A DNA stretch of 64,000 nt, taken from NCBI RefSeq assembly GCF_002943465.1, contig NZ_PTQY01000004.1:62001-126000 (forward strand), in the 5' to 3' direction. The notes below the pieces were generated by a model that did no database searches, had not been told where the DNA came from, and saw nothing but the letters and a program-made list of their open reading frames with translations. The translations under genes were made by a program, and so were the position numbers. The first letter of the stretch is position 1. The number at the start of each line of letters is the position of its first letter. The stretch comes from Rhodoferax sp. TS-BS-61-7. GTDB taxonomy: Bacteria > Pseudomonadota > Gammaproteobacteria > Burkholderiales > Burkholderiaceae_C. Shown here one piece after another: positions 12,804 to 23,641 of this stretch.

Positions 12804-14587
12804 GTCTCCCAATCCTCATCGCCCCCGGCGGGCGTGACCTTGGTGCTGACCTTGGGGGCAGCCACGGCCAGAACAGGCGGTTTGGCCGCAGGCTTGGGTG
12901 AGGGCTTGGGTGCACTGGTGAGTTTGGCAGCACTGCGTACAGGCGCTGGCTTAAAAGCCAGCGCCGATGGAGCGCCCGGCGAGGAGGGTTTTCTGGCAGG
13001 TGCCTGTGGTGCATGGCTGGTGCCGTGGTCGGCCGCAGACAGCTTGAACACGGCCACCGTTTGCACCAGATCGCCCGCCTGGCTTTTGAGGCTGCTGGCC
13101 GCCGCCGCCATTTCCTCCACCAGCGCCGCGTTTTGCTGCGTGACCTGGTCCATCTGGGTGATGGCCTCACCCACCTGCGAAACACCGGCACTCTGCTCGC
13201 TGCTGGCGGCGCTGATCTCGCCCATGATGTCCGTCACGCGGCGGATGCTGTTCACCACTTCGGTCATGGTGACTCCGGCTTTGTCGACCAGCGCCGTACC
13301 TTGCTCCACACGCTCCACGCTGGCGCTGATGAGGGTCTTGATTTCCTTGGCCGCTTCGGCACTGCGCCCAGCCAGGCTGCGCACTTCGCTGGCCACCACC
13401 GCAAACCCCCGGCCTTGTTCACCCGCGCGGGCGGCCTCTACCGCCGCATTCAGCGCCAGGATGTTGGTCTGGAAGGCAATGCCGTCGATGACGCTGATGA
13501 TGTCGCTGATCTTGCGGCTGGAGTCGTTGATCTCTTTCATGGTTTCGACCACTTGGCCCACCACTTCGCCCCCTTGTACTGCCACGGTGGACGCATTCAC
13601 AGCCAGCTGATTAGCCTCGCGCGCGTTGTCGGCGTTCTGTTTCACGGCTGCGTTCAGCTCTTCCATGCTGGCTGCGGTTTCTTCCAGCGCGCTGGCCTGT
13701 TGTTCGGTGCGGGCCGAGAGGTCGTTATTGCCCTGCGCAATCTCCGAACTCGCATTGGCCACCGACTCGGAGCCACGCCGCACGGTCGACACCACCTTCA
13801 CCAGGCTGTCACGCATGTGCATCAGCTGGGCCATCATGCTGTTGGTGTCGCCGGGCTTCAGGTCAATATGAACACTCAAGTCTCCATGGGCCACACTCTC
13901 TGCCAACTTGGCGGCCACATTGGGCTCGGTGCCCAACTGCGACGTGATGGAGTGGGTCACCCGCCAGCCAAGGAACACGGCCAGCAACACACACACCACG
14001 TTGACAGCAATCAGGGTGTTGCGCGCGGCCGTGTAATTGGCTTGGGCCTCTTCAAACTGGCTGCGGTTGTTCGCTTGCTGCAGCGCCATGTTTTCTTCCA
14101 GCGCCACTTGCCATTGGGTGTTGGCCGGGTTGACCGTCTTGAACAGCAGCTCAATCGCCTCGGCGGTTTTGCCTTCGTCGGACAGCGTCAGCACCTGCAC
14201 ATTCAGTGGCCTGGCTTTTTGCGCAGCATCGGCAATCGCGGCACGCAAGCGCTTACCTTCATCACTCGCCGGCATCTTCTGCAAATCGTCCCACGCCTTG
14301 TCGTATTGCTCGCGCGCGCTCTTGATCTTGGCGGTCTCGGCACTCTTGGCTGCGGGGTCCGAGAGCAGCATCACGCTGCGCACCACACGCGACACCACAT
14401 GGACCGAGTTGGACATCTCGGTCGCCAGCCGAATCTTCACGTTGTTGTCCAGCTGCATGTCTTCCAGCTCGCCCTGGATAGCGGACAACCGATTGAGCGT
14501 AAATACAGCGGACAACAACATGGCCACTAGCACAAGGCCGAAGGCCCACGCCAGGCGCACGGCCACTGGCATCTGACTAAACTTCAT
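12797..14587 (-). CDS. methyl-accepting chemotaxis protein, 4HB type, with CheR/CheB tether
   Basis: This 596-residue chemoreceptor has TM1 at 8-29, a helical periplasmic domain of the 4HB_MCP type (30-185), TM2 at about 190-210, HAMP, then the cytoplasmic signalling rod. The conserved tip reads [20 protein letters not shown]. After the rod comes a Pro/Ala/Lys-rich linker of about 65 residues ending in DWETF, the xWxxF pentapeptide known from E. coli Tar and Tsr to dock CheR and CheB. GGGAG precedes the ATG. It is the most downstream of five tandem minus-strand MCP genes. Its stop codon lies inside repeat R1. The ligand is unknown. Confidence 0.95.
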   Translation of the reverse strand: MKFSQMPVAVRLAWAFGLVLVAMLLSAVFTLNRLSAIQGELEDMQLDNNVKIRLATEMSNSVHVVSRVVRSVMLLSDPAAKSAETAKIKSAREQYDKAWDDLQKMPASDEGKRLRAAIADAAQKARPLNVQVLTLSDEGKTAEAIELLFKTVNPANTQWQVALEENMALQQANNRSQFEEAQANYTAARNTLIAVNVVCVLLAVFLGWRVTHSITSQLGTEPNVAAKLAESVAHGDLSVHIDLKPGDTNSMMAQLMHMRDSLVKVVSTVRRGSESVANASSEIAQGNNDLSARTEQQASALEETAASMEELNAAVKQNADNAREANQLAVNASTVAVQGGEVVGQVVETMKEINDSSRKISDIISVIDGIAFQTNILALNAAVEAARAGEQGRGFAVVASEVRSLAGRSAEAAKEIKTLISASVERVEQGTALVDKAGVTMTEVVNSIRRVTDIMGEISAASSEQSAGVSQVGEAITQMDQVTQQNAALVEEMAAAASSLKSQAGDLVQTVAVFKLSAADHGTSHAPQAPARKPSSPGAPSALAFKPAPVRSAAKLTSAPKPSPKPAAKPPVLAVAAPKVSTKVTPAGGDEDWETF

Positions 14588-14714
14588 GAACGTCTCCCAA
14601 GGAGGAAATAAGCAAGCGATATAGCGACCTTCATACTAGCCCAGCCAGTTCACAGCAAACTGACTAAAAGATAGGCTTTTGTCGCCTGGTCGGGCGCACC
14701 CGGCCCATCACGCC

Positions 14715-16301
14715 CTAGGCGTGCCCCACCAGCTTGAAGACAGCCACCGTGTCGACCAGGTCATCCGACTGCGCCTTCAGGCTGCTGGCCGATGCCGCCA
14801 TCTGCTCCACCAGCGCGGCGTTTTGTTGCGTGGTTTGGTCCATCTGGGCAATGGCCTCACCCATCTGGGCCACACCTTCACTCTGCTCGCTGCTGGCCGC
14901 GCTGATCTCGCCCATGATGTCGGTCACCCGCCGGATGCTGCCCACCACTTCGGTCATGGTGGCACCCGCCTTGTCCACCAGGGCGGTGCCCTGCTCCACC
15001 CGCGTCACGCTGTCGTTGATAAGGGTTTTGATTTCTTTGGCGGCCTCGGCGCTGCGGCCGGCCAAAGAGCGTACTTCGCTGGCAACCACGGCAAAGCCGC
15101 GACCTTGCTCACCGGCACGGGCCGCCTCCACCGCCGCATTCAGCGCCAGGATGTTGGTCTGGAAGGCGATGCCATCAATCACGCTGATGATGTCGCCGAT
15201 CTTGCGGGAGGCCTCGTTGATCCCCTTCATGGTTTCCACCACCTGACCCACCACTTCGCCACCTTGCACCGCCACGGTAGACGCGCTCATGGCCAGCTGG
15301 TTGGCCTGGCGGGCGTTTTCGGCGTTTTGTTTGACCGCCGAGTTGAGCTCCTCCATGCTGGCTGCGGTTTCTTCCAGCGCACTGGCCTGTTGCTCTGTGC
15401 GCGCACTCAGGTCGTGGTTGCCTTGGGCAATCTCGGCACTGGCGTTGGCCACGGCTTCGGAGCCATTGCGCACGCTGCCCACCACCTTGACCAGCCCCTC
15501 CTGCATGCTGCGCAGGGCACGGAACAGCTGGCCGGTTTCGTCACTGCTGTGGGTGTCAATACGCGACGTCAAATCGCCCGACGCGACGGTCTGCGCAATG
15601 CCCACCGCATTGGCAATCGGTCGGGTGATCTTTCGGGTCATGACGGCGGCCAGCCCTCCAGCGGCCAGCAGGGCCACCCCAATCGCCACCAGCATTTGCA
15701 GGCGCTGCTGTTGGCCTTGCGCCAAGGAGCTGGCCACCTCGCGTTCACTCATGCCGTGGATCTCCCGCTTGGCTTTTTCTACCGCGGCCACCAGGGCCAC
15801 CAGCAGAGGGCGGCAGTCGGTCACGATTTGGCGAGACGCGGCATCCCGGTTGCCCGCCAACGCGTTTTTCACAATCTCGGTGGCCACCACAGCGTACTTC
15901 GCTTCGATCTTGTCGATCTCCTCTACTTCCTTCAGCAGAACAGCCGCGGGTGGCCCATCTGCCGCAAGCATGGTCTTGAGGGTCTTCATCGACCCGTTGA
16001 TGCGCTCAAACGACACGTCAATGCTTTTCTTCTCGGTGGCAATGTCGCTGGCATCGTCCATCAGCACAATGTTGCGGGCCGCCACTGCCCGGGCATTGAC
16101 CGCATCAAACAGGGTGACCAACAGCGCGTCCTCCTTGGCAATCACCGTCACCTGGTGTTCAAAGTTGCGCTGCGATACCGCCAGGTTGCCAATGCCCATG
16201 ACAGACACCAGGACCACCAGCAAAGCCAGGATCAGGTAACTGACGATGAGCCGCGCCTTGATGGTTCCGAAAATGGATCCCCCAGCCATTGAATGCTCCA
16301 T
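14715..16301 (-). CDS. methyl-accepting chemotaxis protein, 4HB type, tailless
   Basis: The 528-residue receptor starts at an ATG with AAGGAG seven bases upstream. TM1 is at about 18-40, a periplasmic helical bundle spans 41-190, and TM2 is near 195-215 ([20 protein letters not shown]). HAMP and a full signalling rod follow, ending at VFKLVGHA without a pentapeptide tether. It would therefore depend on tethered receptors for efficient methylation. Nucleotides 15169-15331 are identical over 163 bp to 16849-17011 in the neighbouring MCP gene. Confidence 0.95.
   Translation of the reverse strand: MEHSMAGGSIFGTIKARLIVSYLILALLVVLVSVMGIGNLAVSQRNFEHQVTVIAKEDALLVTLFDAVNARAVAARNIVLMDDASDIATEKKSIDVSFERINGSMKTLKTMLAADGPPAAVLLKEVEEIDKIEAKYAVVATEIVKNALAGNRDAASRQIVTDCRPLLVALVAAVEKAKREIHGMSEREVASSLAQGQQQRLQMLVAIGVALLAAGGLAAVMTRKITRPIANAVGIAQTVASGDLTSRIDTHSSDETGQLFRALRSMQEGLVKVVGSVRNGSEAVANASAEIAQGNHDLSARTEQQASALEETAASMEELNSAVKQNAENARQANQLAMSASTVAVQGGEVVGQVVETMKGINEASRKIGDIISVIDGIAFQTNILALNAAVEAARAGEQGRGFAVVASEVRSLAGRSAEAAKEIKTLINDSVTRVEQGTALVDKAGATMTEVVGSIRRVTDIMGEISAASSEQSEGVAQMGEAIAQMDQTTQQNAALVEQMAASASSLKAQSDDLVDTVAVFKLVGHA
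15169..15331 (-). repeat. 163-bp segment identical to 16849-17011
   Basis: This stretch of the MCP signalling domain is base-for-base the same as the stretch exactly 1680 bp to the right, synonymous sites included. The boundaries are sharp: GCGAT versus GCAAT on the left, TTTGACC versus TTGCACC on the right. Confidence 0.9.
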
Positions 16302-16400
16302 GGATGACTCCTTATGTCATGTTGTGCTGCTACTCCCACCCTCTATGGGGTTTTTCACTGTCGCCCAACGCGTCCTGGAACACGGAGAAAAAACAAATCG

Positions 16401-17933
16401 CTACGCTTCGAGCTTGAACGCAGCCACCGCCTGCACCAGCTCGCCGGCCTGGCTCTTGAGGCTGCTGGCCGCGGCCGCCATTTCCTCCACCAGTGCCGCG
16501 TTTTGCTGGGTGCTCTGGTCCATCTGGCCCACCGCTTCGCCCACCTGGGCAACACCCGCGCTTTGTTCGATGCTAGAGGCGCTGATCTCACCCATGATGT
16601 CAGTCACCCGCCGGATGCTGCCCACCACTTCGGTCATGGTGCTGCCGGCTTTGTCCACCAGGGCCGTACCCTGCTCCACACGGGTCACACTGTCGTTGAT
16701 CAGGGTTTTGATTTCCTTGGCGGCCTCGGCGCTGCGGCCGGCCAGGCTGCGCACTTCAGACGCGACCACCGCAAAACCGCGGCCCTGCTCGCCCGCACGG
16801 GCGGCCTCCACCGCCGCATTCAGCGCCAGGATGTTGGTCTGGAAGGCAATGCCATCAATCACGCTGATGATGTCGCCGATCTTGCGGGAGGCCTCGTTGA
16901 TCCCCTTCATGGTTTCCACCACCTGACCCACCACTTCGCCACCTTGCACCGCCACGGTAGACGCGCTCATGGCCAGCTGGTTGGCCTGGCGGGCGTTTTC
17001 GGCGTTTTGTTGCACCGTGGAGTTGAGTTCTTCCATGCTGGCTGCGGTTTCTTCCAGGGCGCTGGCCTGCTGCTCGGTACGTGCGCTGAGGTCGTTATTG
17101 CCCTGGGCAATTTCGGCACTGGCGGACGACACGCTTTGTGCGCCCTGCTGTACCAGGCGCACAATGCCGGCAAGATGGGTTTGCATGCGGCCCAGCGCTG
17201 CCATCAGGCGCTGCGTTTCCTCGTTACCCGCGGGGCGCACCGTGGCGGTCAGGTCCCCATCGGCCAAGCGGTCGGCCATGTCCACCGCCTGCACCAGGGG
17301 CGCCGAGAGCAGGCGCGCCAACCACAAGGAGATAACCACCAGCAGCGCCGCCGCAATGGCCAGGCCGGTGCCCACAATGATCTTGGCATTCACCGCCAGC
17401 CGGTGCACCTCGATGCTGAAGTGCTCCACACTTTGGGCCACCCCATCACTCTGCGCCTCCAGGGCCACCTCCAGGTCTTCAAACGCTTTCTGGAACTTGG
17501 GGATCTCCAGTTCGGCGGCCGCAAGGTCCTTGCGTGCCAGTGTCTGGATGGTGGCCGCCGATTCGGCATAGGCCTTGACCAGCGGGGCCGCCTTGGCGAC
17601 CAGATCACGCACCTCGGGTGAAATAGGCAAGGCCTGTATGGCGGCAATGTTGGCGGTAAAGTTGTCGGCGTGCTCCTTGAGCCCCTTCTCGGCTTCGGCC
17701 ATGCCCGCTGCGTTGTTCTTCTGCGCATTGAATAGCGTGAGCAGCACATCGCCGCGGATGGCGTCATGCATCATGTCCGCCTCCTGGCTCTTGCTGAGCG
17801 CCAGGCTGACGTTGATGGAAGCGTCAAAGGCATCGGACAGGCGGTTCGCGTTAAGCAAACCCGCACCGCCCACCAGCGCGGTCATGACCACACCCAACAA
17901 ACCCAACCCCAAAACCTGATTTCTCAGCTTCAT
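16401..17933 (-). CDS. methyl-accepting chemotaxis protein, 4HB type, tailless
   Basis: The ATG at 17933 (MKLRNQVLG) is chosen, giving 510 residues. A GTG two codons upstream overlaps the ribosome-binding site GGAGG, which is ideally spaced from this ATG. Domains are TM1 (6-27), a periplasmic helical bundle (28-185), TM2 (about 188-208), HAMP and the MCP signalling rod, ending FKLEA with no tether. The periplasmic domain differs from those of its neighbours, so ligand specificity should differ. It shares the 163-bp identical tract with the gene to its left. Confidence 0.95.
   Translation of the reverse strand: MKLRNQVLGLGLLGVVMTALVGGAGLLNANRLSDAFDASINVSLALSKSQEADMMHDAIRGDVLLTLFNAQKNNAAGMAEAEKGLKEHADNFTANIAAIQALPISPEVRDLVAKAAPLVKAYAESAATIQTLARKDLAAAELEIPKFQKAFEDLEVALEAQSDGVAQSVEHFSIEVHRLAVNAKIIVGTGLAIAAALLVVISLWLARLLSAPLVQAVDMADRLADGDLTATVRPAGNEETQRLMAALGRMQTHLAGIVRLVQQGAQSVSSASAEIAQGNNDLSARTEQQASALEETAASMEELNSTVQQNAENARQANQLAMSASTVAVQGGEVVGQVVETMKGINEASRKIGDIISVIDGIAFQTNILALNAAVEAARAGEQGRGFAVVASEVRSLAGRSAEAAKEIKTLINDSVTRVEQGTALVDKAGSTMTEVVGSIRRVTDIMGEISASSIEQSAGVAQVGEAVGQMDQSTQQNAALVEEMAAAASSLKSQAGELVQAVAAFKLEA
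16849..17011 (-). repeat. 163-bp segment identical to 15169-15331
   Basis: This is the second member of the identical pair within adjacent MCP genes. The flanking parts of the two signalling domains differ at many synonymous sites. Confidence 0.9.
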
Positions 17934-17979
17934 ACGCACCTCCGTGCAGTGGCTCGCCTGTTGGAAATCCTGGTGCAGC

Positions 17980-19527
17980 TTACGCCAACTTGAAGGTTGC
18001 CACCACCCCCACCAAGTCTTGCGCCTGGCTCTTCAGGCTGCTGGCCGCCGCGGCCATTTCTTCCACCAGCGCGGCGTTTTGCTGCGTGGCTTGATCCATC
18101 TGCGTCACCGCTTCGCCTACCTGCGCCACACCGGCACTCTGCTCGCTGCTGGCCGCCGAGATTTCTCCCATGATGTCGGTCACCCGACGGATACTGCTCA
18201 CCACTTCGGTCATGGTGGCACCGGCCTTGTCGACCAAGGCCGTACCTTGCTCCACGCGCTCCACGCTGGTGCTGATCAGGCTTTTGATTTCCTTGGCGGC
18301 TTCTGCGCTGCGTCCAGCCAGGCTACGCACCTCGGAGGCCACCACCGCAAAACCGCGGCCCTGCTCCCCGGCACGCGCGGCCTCTACCGCCGCGTTCAGT
18401 GCCAGGATGTTGGTCTGAAAAGCAATACCGTCGATGACGCTGATGATGTCGCTGATCTTGCGCGAAGCGTCATTGATGCCTTTCATGGTCTCGACCACCT
18501 GGCCCACCACCTCGCCCCCCTGCACGGCCACGGTGGACGCCGTCATGGCGAGCTGGTTGGCTTGGCGGGCGTTATCGGCATTCTGGCGGACGGTGGAGCC
18601 TAGCTCTTCCATGCTGGCGGCGGTTTCTTCCAGCGCACTGGCCTGTTGTTCGGTGCGCGCACTCAGGTCGTTATTGCCCTGGGCGATTTCAGCACTGGCG
18701 GTGGCTACCGATTCAGAACCACTGCGCACGTTGGACACCACCTGCACCAGGCTGTCCTGCATGGCCTTCAAGGACACCAGAAGCTGGCCGACCTCGTCTG
18801 TTCCGTGCGCAGGAATCGGCGCACTCAAATCCCCCGAGGACACGCGCCTGGCCACATCCGAGGCTTGTGCCAAGGGCCTGGTAATGGAGCCTGACAAGAT
18901 CCAGGAAAAGAGAATACCCAAACCCACGCCGAGCACGCCCAGCGCGATGAGCAACTGGCGGCTGGTATTGCGCTGGGACTGGATGTTCTGGGCCACTGAA
19001 TCCACCTCATCCCGCTGCTGCTTCTGCAGCGCTTCCATCTTGGCCATGTAGCCGGCCGCAGCGGGCACAAACTCTTTGTCCAACATGGCATTGGCTTCGT
19101 CCACCCGGCCGTCTTTCTTGAGCACCATGATGGCATCGCGCGATGACAAATAGAGTTTGCGCTGCTCGCCAATCTCCTTGAACAGTGCCTTCTCGGCATC
19201 CGTGTCCATCAGCCCCTCCAGCGCTTTTTGCAACTCACCGGACTGGCTGGTGGAGGCCTTGGCATCGGCCGCAAAAAACTCCACCAGCGAGGCGTCACTG
19301 CTACGCGCAATGGCCGTGGTCCGCGTCACACCAGCACGGATGTTGCGGTACCAATCGCCCACCATGCGCTCGGTTTTGATCGGGCTTTGGACCATCTCCT
19401 GGGTCGCGTCGGCCACGGCATTCAGCCGGGAAATACTCATGGCGATCACGGCAATCGACAGCAACAGAACCACGGCAAAGCCCAACCCAAGCCGCTTGGC
19501 CACGGAGAGATTCGATAGTGAACGCAT
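17980..19527 (-). CDS. methyl-accepting chemotaxis protein, 4HB type, tailless
   Basis: The start is the ATG at 19527 ([17 protein letters not shown]) with AGAGGTG five bases upstream; seven extra codons in frame upstream lack a site. The protein has 515 residues: TM1 (about 12-32), a periplasmic helical bundle carrying the common 4HB signature [24 protein letters not shown]2 near 190-210, HAMP, and a signalling rod ending VVATFKLA. It has no tether. It lies 46 bp upstream of the next MCP gene and about 200 bp downstream of the fifth, with repeat R2 in that gap. Confidence 0.95.
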   Translation of the reverse strand: MRSLSNLSVAKRLGLGFAVVLLLSIAVIAMSISRLNAVADATQEMVQSPIKTERMVGDWYRNIRAGVTRTTAIARSSDASLVEFFAADAKASTSQSGELQKALEGLMDTDAEKALFKEIGEQRKLYLSSRDAIMVLKKDGRVDEANAMLDKEFVPAAAGYMAKMEALQKQQRDEVDSVAQNIQSQRNTSRQLLIALGVLGVGLGILFSWILSGSITRPLAQASDVARRVSSGDLSAPIPAHGTDEVGQLLVSLKAMQDSLVQVVSNVRSGSESVATASAEIAQGNNDLSARTEQQASALEETAASMEELGSTVRQNADNARQANQLAMTASTVAVQGGEVVGQVVETMKGINDASRKISDIISVIDGIAFQTNILALNAAVEAARAGEQGRGFAVVASEVRSLAGRSAEAAKEIKSLISTSVERVEQGTALVDKAGATMTEVVSSIRRVTDIMGEISAASSEQSAGVAQVGEAVTQMDQATQQNAALVEEMAAAASSLKSQAQDLVGVVATFKLA

Positions 19528-19668
19528 ACAACACCTCTTTTTGCACACGCTGCACGTCGCAGCGAAAACCAGTTCTCAAAACGTTTGCAATCAGTGTGGG
19601 TGCAAGCGCTGTACACACGTGCAAAACGCACCATCCAAGATCCTGCAAGTGATACGCCATGCGCAGAA

Positions 19669-19734
19669 TTACTATTAATTCAATAGCATCTTACGCAATA
19701 TCCATAAGTGCTAGAGGCCAATTTGGCTTAAAAA
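19669..19734 (+). repeat. interspersed ~60-bp repeat, copy R2
   Basis: The arm CTATTAATTCAATAG forms a hairpin, followed by a TTACGCAATATCCATAAG core, GCTAGAGGCC, and AATTTGGCTTAAAAA. As with R1, the end of the element contains the TAA stop (complement at 19728-19730) of an MCP gene. Confidence 0.88.
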
Positions 19735-21527
19735 GTCTCCCAATCATCGTCCCCGCCCGCCGGTGTGACCCGGGTGCTGGTCTTGGGTGCCACTGCAGTT
19801 AACACGGGCGCGGCGGGTTTTGCCGCAGCAGGCCGGCTGGCCAGGGGTTTGGCGGCAGGCGCCTTGGCCACCGGGGCGGCATCGGCCCGGCGCTCTGGCC
19901 CCTTGAAGGCCAACGAAGGCTTGCTGCTGCGCACAGCCGTCTTGGCGGGAGCGGCCATAGGGGGAGCAGGCCGGCCGCTGCCTTGTTCGGCCGATAGCTT
20001 GAACACGGCCACGGTCTGCACCAGCTCGCCCGCCTGGCTCTTGAGGCTGCTGGCCGCCGCGGCCATTTCTTCTACCAGCGCCGCGTTCTGCTGGGTCACC
20101 TGGTCCATCTGCGTGATGGCCTCGCCCACCTGGTTGACACCGGCGCTCTGCTCGTGGCTGGCCGCACTGATCTCGGCCATGATGTCCGTCACGCGGCGGA
20201 TGCTGGTTACCACCTCGGTCATGGTGCTGCCAGCCCGGTCCACCAGGGCCGTGCCCTGCTCCACCCGGCTGACGCTGTCGCCAATCAGGGTCTTGATCTC
20301 TTTGGCCGCCTCGGCGCTGCGCCCGGCCAGGCTGCGCACCTCGCTGGCCACCACCGCAAAACCGCGGCCCTGCTCGCCGGCCCGTGCGGCTTCCACCGCG
20401 GCGTTCAGCGCCAAGATGTTGGTCTGGAAGGCAATGCCGTCGATGACGCTGATGATGTCGGCAATCTTGCGCGAGCTGTCGTTGATGCCCTTCATGGTCT
20501 GAACCACCTGGCCCACCACTTCGCCGCCCTGCACCGCCACGGTGGATGCGTTCATGGCCAGCTGGTTGGCCTGGGAGGCGTTGTCGGCGTTCTGCTTCAC
20601 GGCGGAGTTGAGTTCTTCCATGCTGGCGGCGGTTTCTTCCAGCGCGCTGGCCTGCTGCTCGGTACGGGCGCTCAGGTCGTTATTGCCCTGGGCAATCTCG
20701 GCACTGGCGTTGGCCACGGACTCGGAACCACTGCGCACCTTGGAGACCACGGCCACCAAGCTGTCCTGCATGGCTTTCATGGCCTGCAGCAGCTGGCCAA
20801 TTTCATCGCGGCTGCTGCTGTGCACCTGCACCGTCAGGTTGCCCGTGGCCACATTGGCCGCCACATCCAGCGCCTCGGACAAAGGCTTGGTGATAGACCG
20901 CGTGATGTAGGTCGCAGCGATCAGCGCCAGGAGCACTGCCACCACCATCGCCACCGCCATCATGTTGCGACCGGCCACATACGCCTCGGCCGACGTCTTT
21001 GCCGCGGCCACAGAGCCGTCATGGTTCATCAGCACCAGCTTGTCCAAAATGTCGGAGGACCGCTCAAAGTTCTTTTTGGACTCGCCTTCCAGCAACTGGC
21101 GGGCGCCTTCGGCGTCATTGCGGCGGGAGAACTCCATCACTTCTTTGTGAATCTTCAAATAGGCCTCGCGTGCCGCGGCGAACTCGTCGTAGAGGCCTTG
21201 CTCCTCCTTGGTGCTAATCAGTTTTTCGTACTTGCTACGGCTTGTTTTGATACGCGCCTGAATGCTCTCCAAGTCCTTCTCGATGGTGGTCTTGGCCACG
21301 TCATCCGTGTTCAGGATGTGCTGCATCTCCGTCGCACGGTAGTCAGAAATCGCAGTGTTGAGCAAATTGACCTCTTCAACGCTGGGCAACCAGTTGTTGT
21401 CCACATCTGCGGCACTCGCGCGCATGGTCGCCATTTGCACCAGCGCGGCAGACACCACCAGCACCATGATGGCCACCAACAAGCCAAACCCGGCATACAG
21501 CCGGGTTGCAATTTTCAAGTTACCCAT
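19728..21527 (-). CDS. methyl-accepting chemotaxis protein, 4HB type, with CheR/CheB tether
   Basis: This 599-residue receptor starts at an ATG preceded by AGAGGAG with good spacing. TM1 is at 9-31, a 4HB-like periplasmic domain at 32-190, TM2 at about 192-212, then HAMP, the signalling rod, and an Ala/Pro/Lys-rich linker of about 75 residues ending DWETF. It resembles the MCP at 12797-14587 at both rod and tail, including the last residues VTPAGGDxDWETF. Both genes end inside a repeat copy, suggesting one arose from the other together with its downstream flank. It is the first gene of the five-receptor run. Confidence 0.95.
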   Translation of the reverse strand: MGNLKIATRLYAGFGLLVAIMVLVVSAALVQMATMRASAADVDNNWLPSVEEVNLLNTAISDYRATEMQHILNTDDVAKTTIEKDLESIQARIKTSRSKYEKLISTKEEQGLYDEFAAAREAYLKIHKEVMEFSRRNDAEGARQLLEGESKKNFERSSDILDKLVLMNHDGSVAAAKTSAEAYVAGRNMMAVAMVVAVLLALIAATYITRSITKPLSEALDVAANVATGNLTVQVHSSSRDEIGQLLQAMKAMQDSLVAVVSKVRSGSESVANASAEIAQGNNDLSARTEQQASALEETAASMEELNSAVKQNADNASQANQLAMNASTVAVQGGEVVGQVVQTMKGINDSSRKIADIISVIDGIAFQTNILALNAAVEAARAGEQGRGFAVVASEVRSLAGRSAEAAKEIKTLIGDSVSRVEQGTALVDRAGSTMTEVVTSIRRVTDIMAEISAASHEQSAGVNQVGEAITQMDQVTQQNAALVEEMAAAASSLKSQAGELVQTVAVFKLSAEQGSGRPAPPMAAPAKTAVRSSKPSLAFKGPERRADAAPVAKAPAAKPLASRPAAAKPAAPVLTAVAPKTSTRVTPAGGDDDWETF

Positions 21528-21583
21528 AAAAACACTCCTCTTTCATTGTCCATCTCAAACCTCTGCAGCCCCCGGATGGGGGG

Positions 21584-22858
21584 CTAAGCACTGGTAAACA
21601 CCGTGAGCACCCCGGTGTAACCAAACAGCTGGTTGCGTGCAATTTCGCCCCCCGCAAAAAACCCCACCAGCGGCACATCGCCCAGCGCACGGCGCACGAT
21701 CTGCAGCTCGGCACTGGGCCCGCCAAAGTGCGGGCCACCCCGGCCCGAGCAGCTCACATACACCGCGCCCGCAATCCGGCGCGCCGGGTGGGGCGCCGCC
21801 TCGGCCTCGCTTTGCTGCAGGGCAAAGGCGGTTTCCACCGTCAGCTCCTGCGGCTCCAGTTCTTCTCGCACCTCGGCGCAGATACGCACCAGGTCGGCCT
21901 GCGCGGCTTCGCGGTTGCGCTGGCAAAAGGCCAGATGGGCACCGGTCTGCACCTGGGCTGCAATGGCAATGCCGCGCCGGCCCGGGTCCAGGCCAATGAT
22001 GTGGCGCACCGTCACGTCGCTGCCCAGGTTGCCGGTCTGACGCACCAGCGCGCTGTCGCCCGCCGCCCCCACGGTGGGGCTCTGCACCAGCCCCACCAGC
22101 GTGGCACGCACCACCTCCAGCGCTTCCTGCGGGTGCTCCAGGCTGATGCCCAGGTCGCGCAACATCACGTCCAGCGCGGGCTCGCCATCCAGCGTGATGA
22201 CCACGTTGTGGTCGGCCTCGGTGACCACGCGCGCTTTGGACACCGGCTTGCAGCCCTGCGTGACACGCGACACCATGCCCACCCCTTCGCCAAAAGCCAC
22301 GCCGCTCAGACCACCGTGCAACACACCACTGGCCGCGCCAAAGCCGCTCAGGTTGCCATCGGCCGCCACCGCAAACTGCACACTCTGCGTGCGGCTGCTG
22401 CAGAGGCCGCCAAACAGGTACCCGGTGTCGGTGCGGGCCGCCATTTCGTCAATCAGCTCCACCAGGTCGGGCGTCTCGCCATCGGCGTGCACCAGTGCCG
22501 TGTGGGCCTCAAACCCCAGGCCCAGCGGCGCAATGCCGGAGAACACGCGGTACTCGTGGCTGGGCAGCTCCAGCAGCATCACGGCCAGGGCGGGCTCGTC
22601 AAAATACTCCACGTTGTTGGCCGCAATGCCCACACCCACGGTGCCCGACCAGTCAGTGACCAGCGGCAGCTCGCCGCTAAGCATCTCCAGAATGTCTTTG
22701 GCGTGGGGCGCGTAGTGGTCGGTGATGTAGAGCAGCGCCAGCGTGGGCGCAGAGGCATACCCGTGCAAAGCCATCTGGGCGCGCAGCTGCGCCAGCACCA
22801 GGCCAGCCGCCATGGGCCACTGCGGGTGTGTGGCGTGCGCGTACGGAAACAGCTTCAT
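21584..22858 (-). CDS. FIST domain sensory protein
   Basis: The 424-residue soluble protein has FIST_N (about 40-240) and FIST_C (about 250-405) character. Typical parts are DWSGTVGVGIAANN, GYLFGGLCSSRT, YVSCSGRGGPHFGGPSAELQ and VGFFAGGEIARNQLFGYTGVLTVF. FIST domains are predicted to sense small ligands such as amino acids and commonly occur beside chemotaxis or two-component genes. Here the gene lies 57 bp upstream of five MCP genes on the same strand, so cotranscription is plausible. No signal peptide or membrane segment is evident. Confidence 0.88.
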   Translation of the reverse strand: MKLFPYAHATHPQWPMAAGLVLAQLRAQMALHGYASAPTLALLYITDHYAPHAKDILEMLSGELPLVTDWSGTVGVGIAANNVEYFDEPALAVMLLELPSHEYRVFSGIAPLGLGFEAHTALVHADGETPDLVELIDEMAARTDTGYLFGGLCSSRTQSVQFAVAADGNLSGFGAASGVLHGGLSGVAFGEGVGMVSRVTQGCKPVSKARVVTEADHNVVITLDGEPALDVMLRDLGISLEHPQEALEVVRATLVGLVQSPTVGAAGDSALVRQTGNLGSDVTVRHIIGLDPGRRGIAIAAQVQTGAHLAFCQRNREAAQADLVRICAEVREELEPQELTVETAFALQQSEAEAAPHPARRIAGAVYVSCSGRGGPHFGGPSAELQIVRRALGDVPLVGFFAGGEIARNQLFGYTGVLTVFTSA

Positions 22859-22888
22859 GCGCCCAGCCCCGGTGGATGTGCCTGGCGC

Positions 22889-23566
22889 CTAACGGCCGGT
22901 GGATTTTTTGGTGGCGGTTTTGCGCGCGGCGGGGCGCTTGGCCACGGCTTTTTTGCCAGCAGCAGTAGCCGACTTGAGGGCTTCTTTGGCCAGGCCGGTG
23001 GCCATGTTTTTGGTCATGTCCACCGCGGTTTTGGTGGTGGCCTCTTTCATGGCGGTGGCCGCAATATTTTGGAACTGCTGGGTGAGCGAGCCCCACAGCT
23101 GCAGCGGATCCACCAGCCCCGGCACACCCGCTGCCTTGGCTGCAGCTTTGGTGTCACCTTTGCTGGCGCTGCTGGCCACGTCCGACAGTGTTTTGGCGGT
23201 GCTGGCGGCTTTTTCGGTCACGCTTTGCACGCCCGAGGCAATGGAGTCAGCCGCCTTGAGCTTGAGTGCATTGGTCACATCGCCCAGGTTGAAGTTCATG
23301 CCCTTGAGCGTGGCCAGGGTCATCTTCTGCACCTCCAGCGCCTGGATCGTGGCGCCCAAGGCGCGGGAGTTTTGCTCCAACCAGAAGTGCACGTTTTTGA
23401 GCTCTTCGATGCGCTTGTCCAGCTCCTCCACATTGAGCGTGGGGGCGACCCAGTTGGCCAGGTTGGGCATTTGCGGGATGTTCTGGCTGGCGCCTTTGGC
23501 CAGGTTTTGCAGAAAGTCAAAACCCGGCACGAACTTGCCAAAACCCGAGGTGTCTGAATCGCTCAT
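22889..23566 (-). CDS. phaM: PhaM-type polyhydroxyalkanoate granule regulator
   Basis: The 225-residue protein begins with a conserved block (FGKFVPGFDFLQNLAKG, then LNVEELDKRIEELKNVHFWL and a helical segment to about residue 95). It ends in a Lys/Ala-rich tail (AGKKAVAKRPAARKTATKK). In Ralstonia PhaM binds PHB synthase and nucleoid DNA, activating the synthase and distributing granules at division. The basic tail fits DNA binding. The middle is Ala-rich and low in complexity. It lies 30 bp upstream of the FIST gene on the same strand. No pha biosynthetic genes are in the window. Confidence 0.85.
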   Translation of the reverse strand: MSDSDTSGFGKFVPGFDFLQNLAKGASQNIPQMPNLANWVAPTLNVEELDKRIEELKNVHFWLEQNSRALGATIQALEVQKMTLATLKGMNFNLGDVTNALKLKAADSIASGVQSVTEKAASTAKTLSDVASSASKGDTKAAAKAAGVPGLVDPLQLWGSLTQQFQNIAATAMKEATTKTAVDMTKNMATGLAKEALKSATAAGKKAVAKRPAARKTATKKSTGR

Positions 23567-23641
23567 GTGTGCTCCAAAGGCCTGGTGGTCAGGCGCTGGC
23601 GCACAGCTTACTCCAACGCGCGGGGGCTGACGAGGTGTTGC

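Noticed and set aside
13013..16292. Two plus-strand open frames of more than 500 codons opposite the MCP genes
   Set aside because: They mirror the conserved MCP rods, lack ribosome-binding sites and have His/Gly/Leu-rich nonsense composition.
15169..17011. Insertion sequence explaining the identical 163-bp tracts
   Set aside because: No inverted ends, transposase or target duplications; the tracts are homologous parts of MCP rods.
21728..23557. 609-codon plus-strand open frame opposite FIST and phaM
   Set aside because: Spans two well-supported minus-strand genes and shows no recognisable domain.
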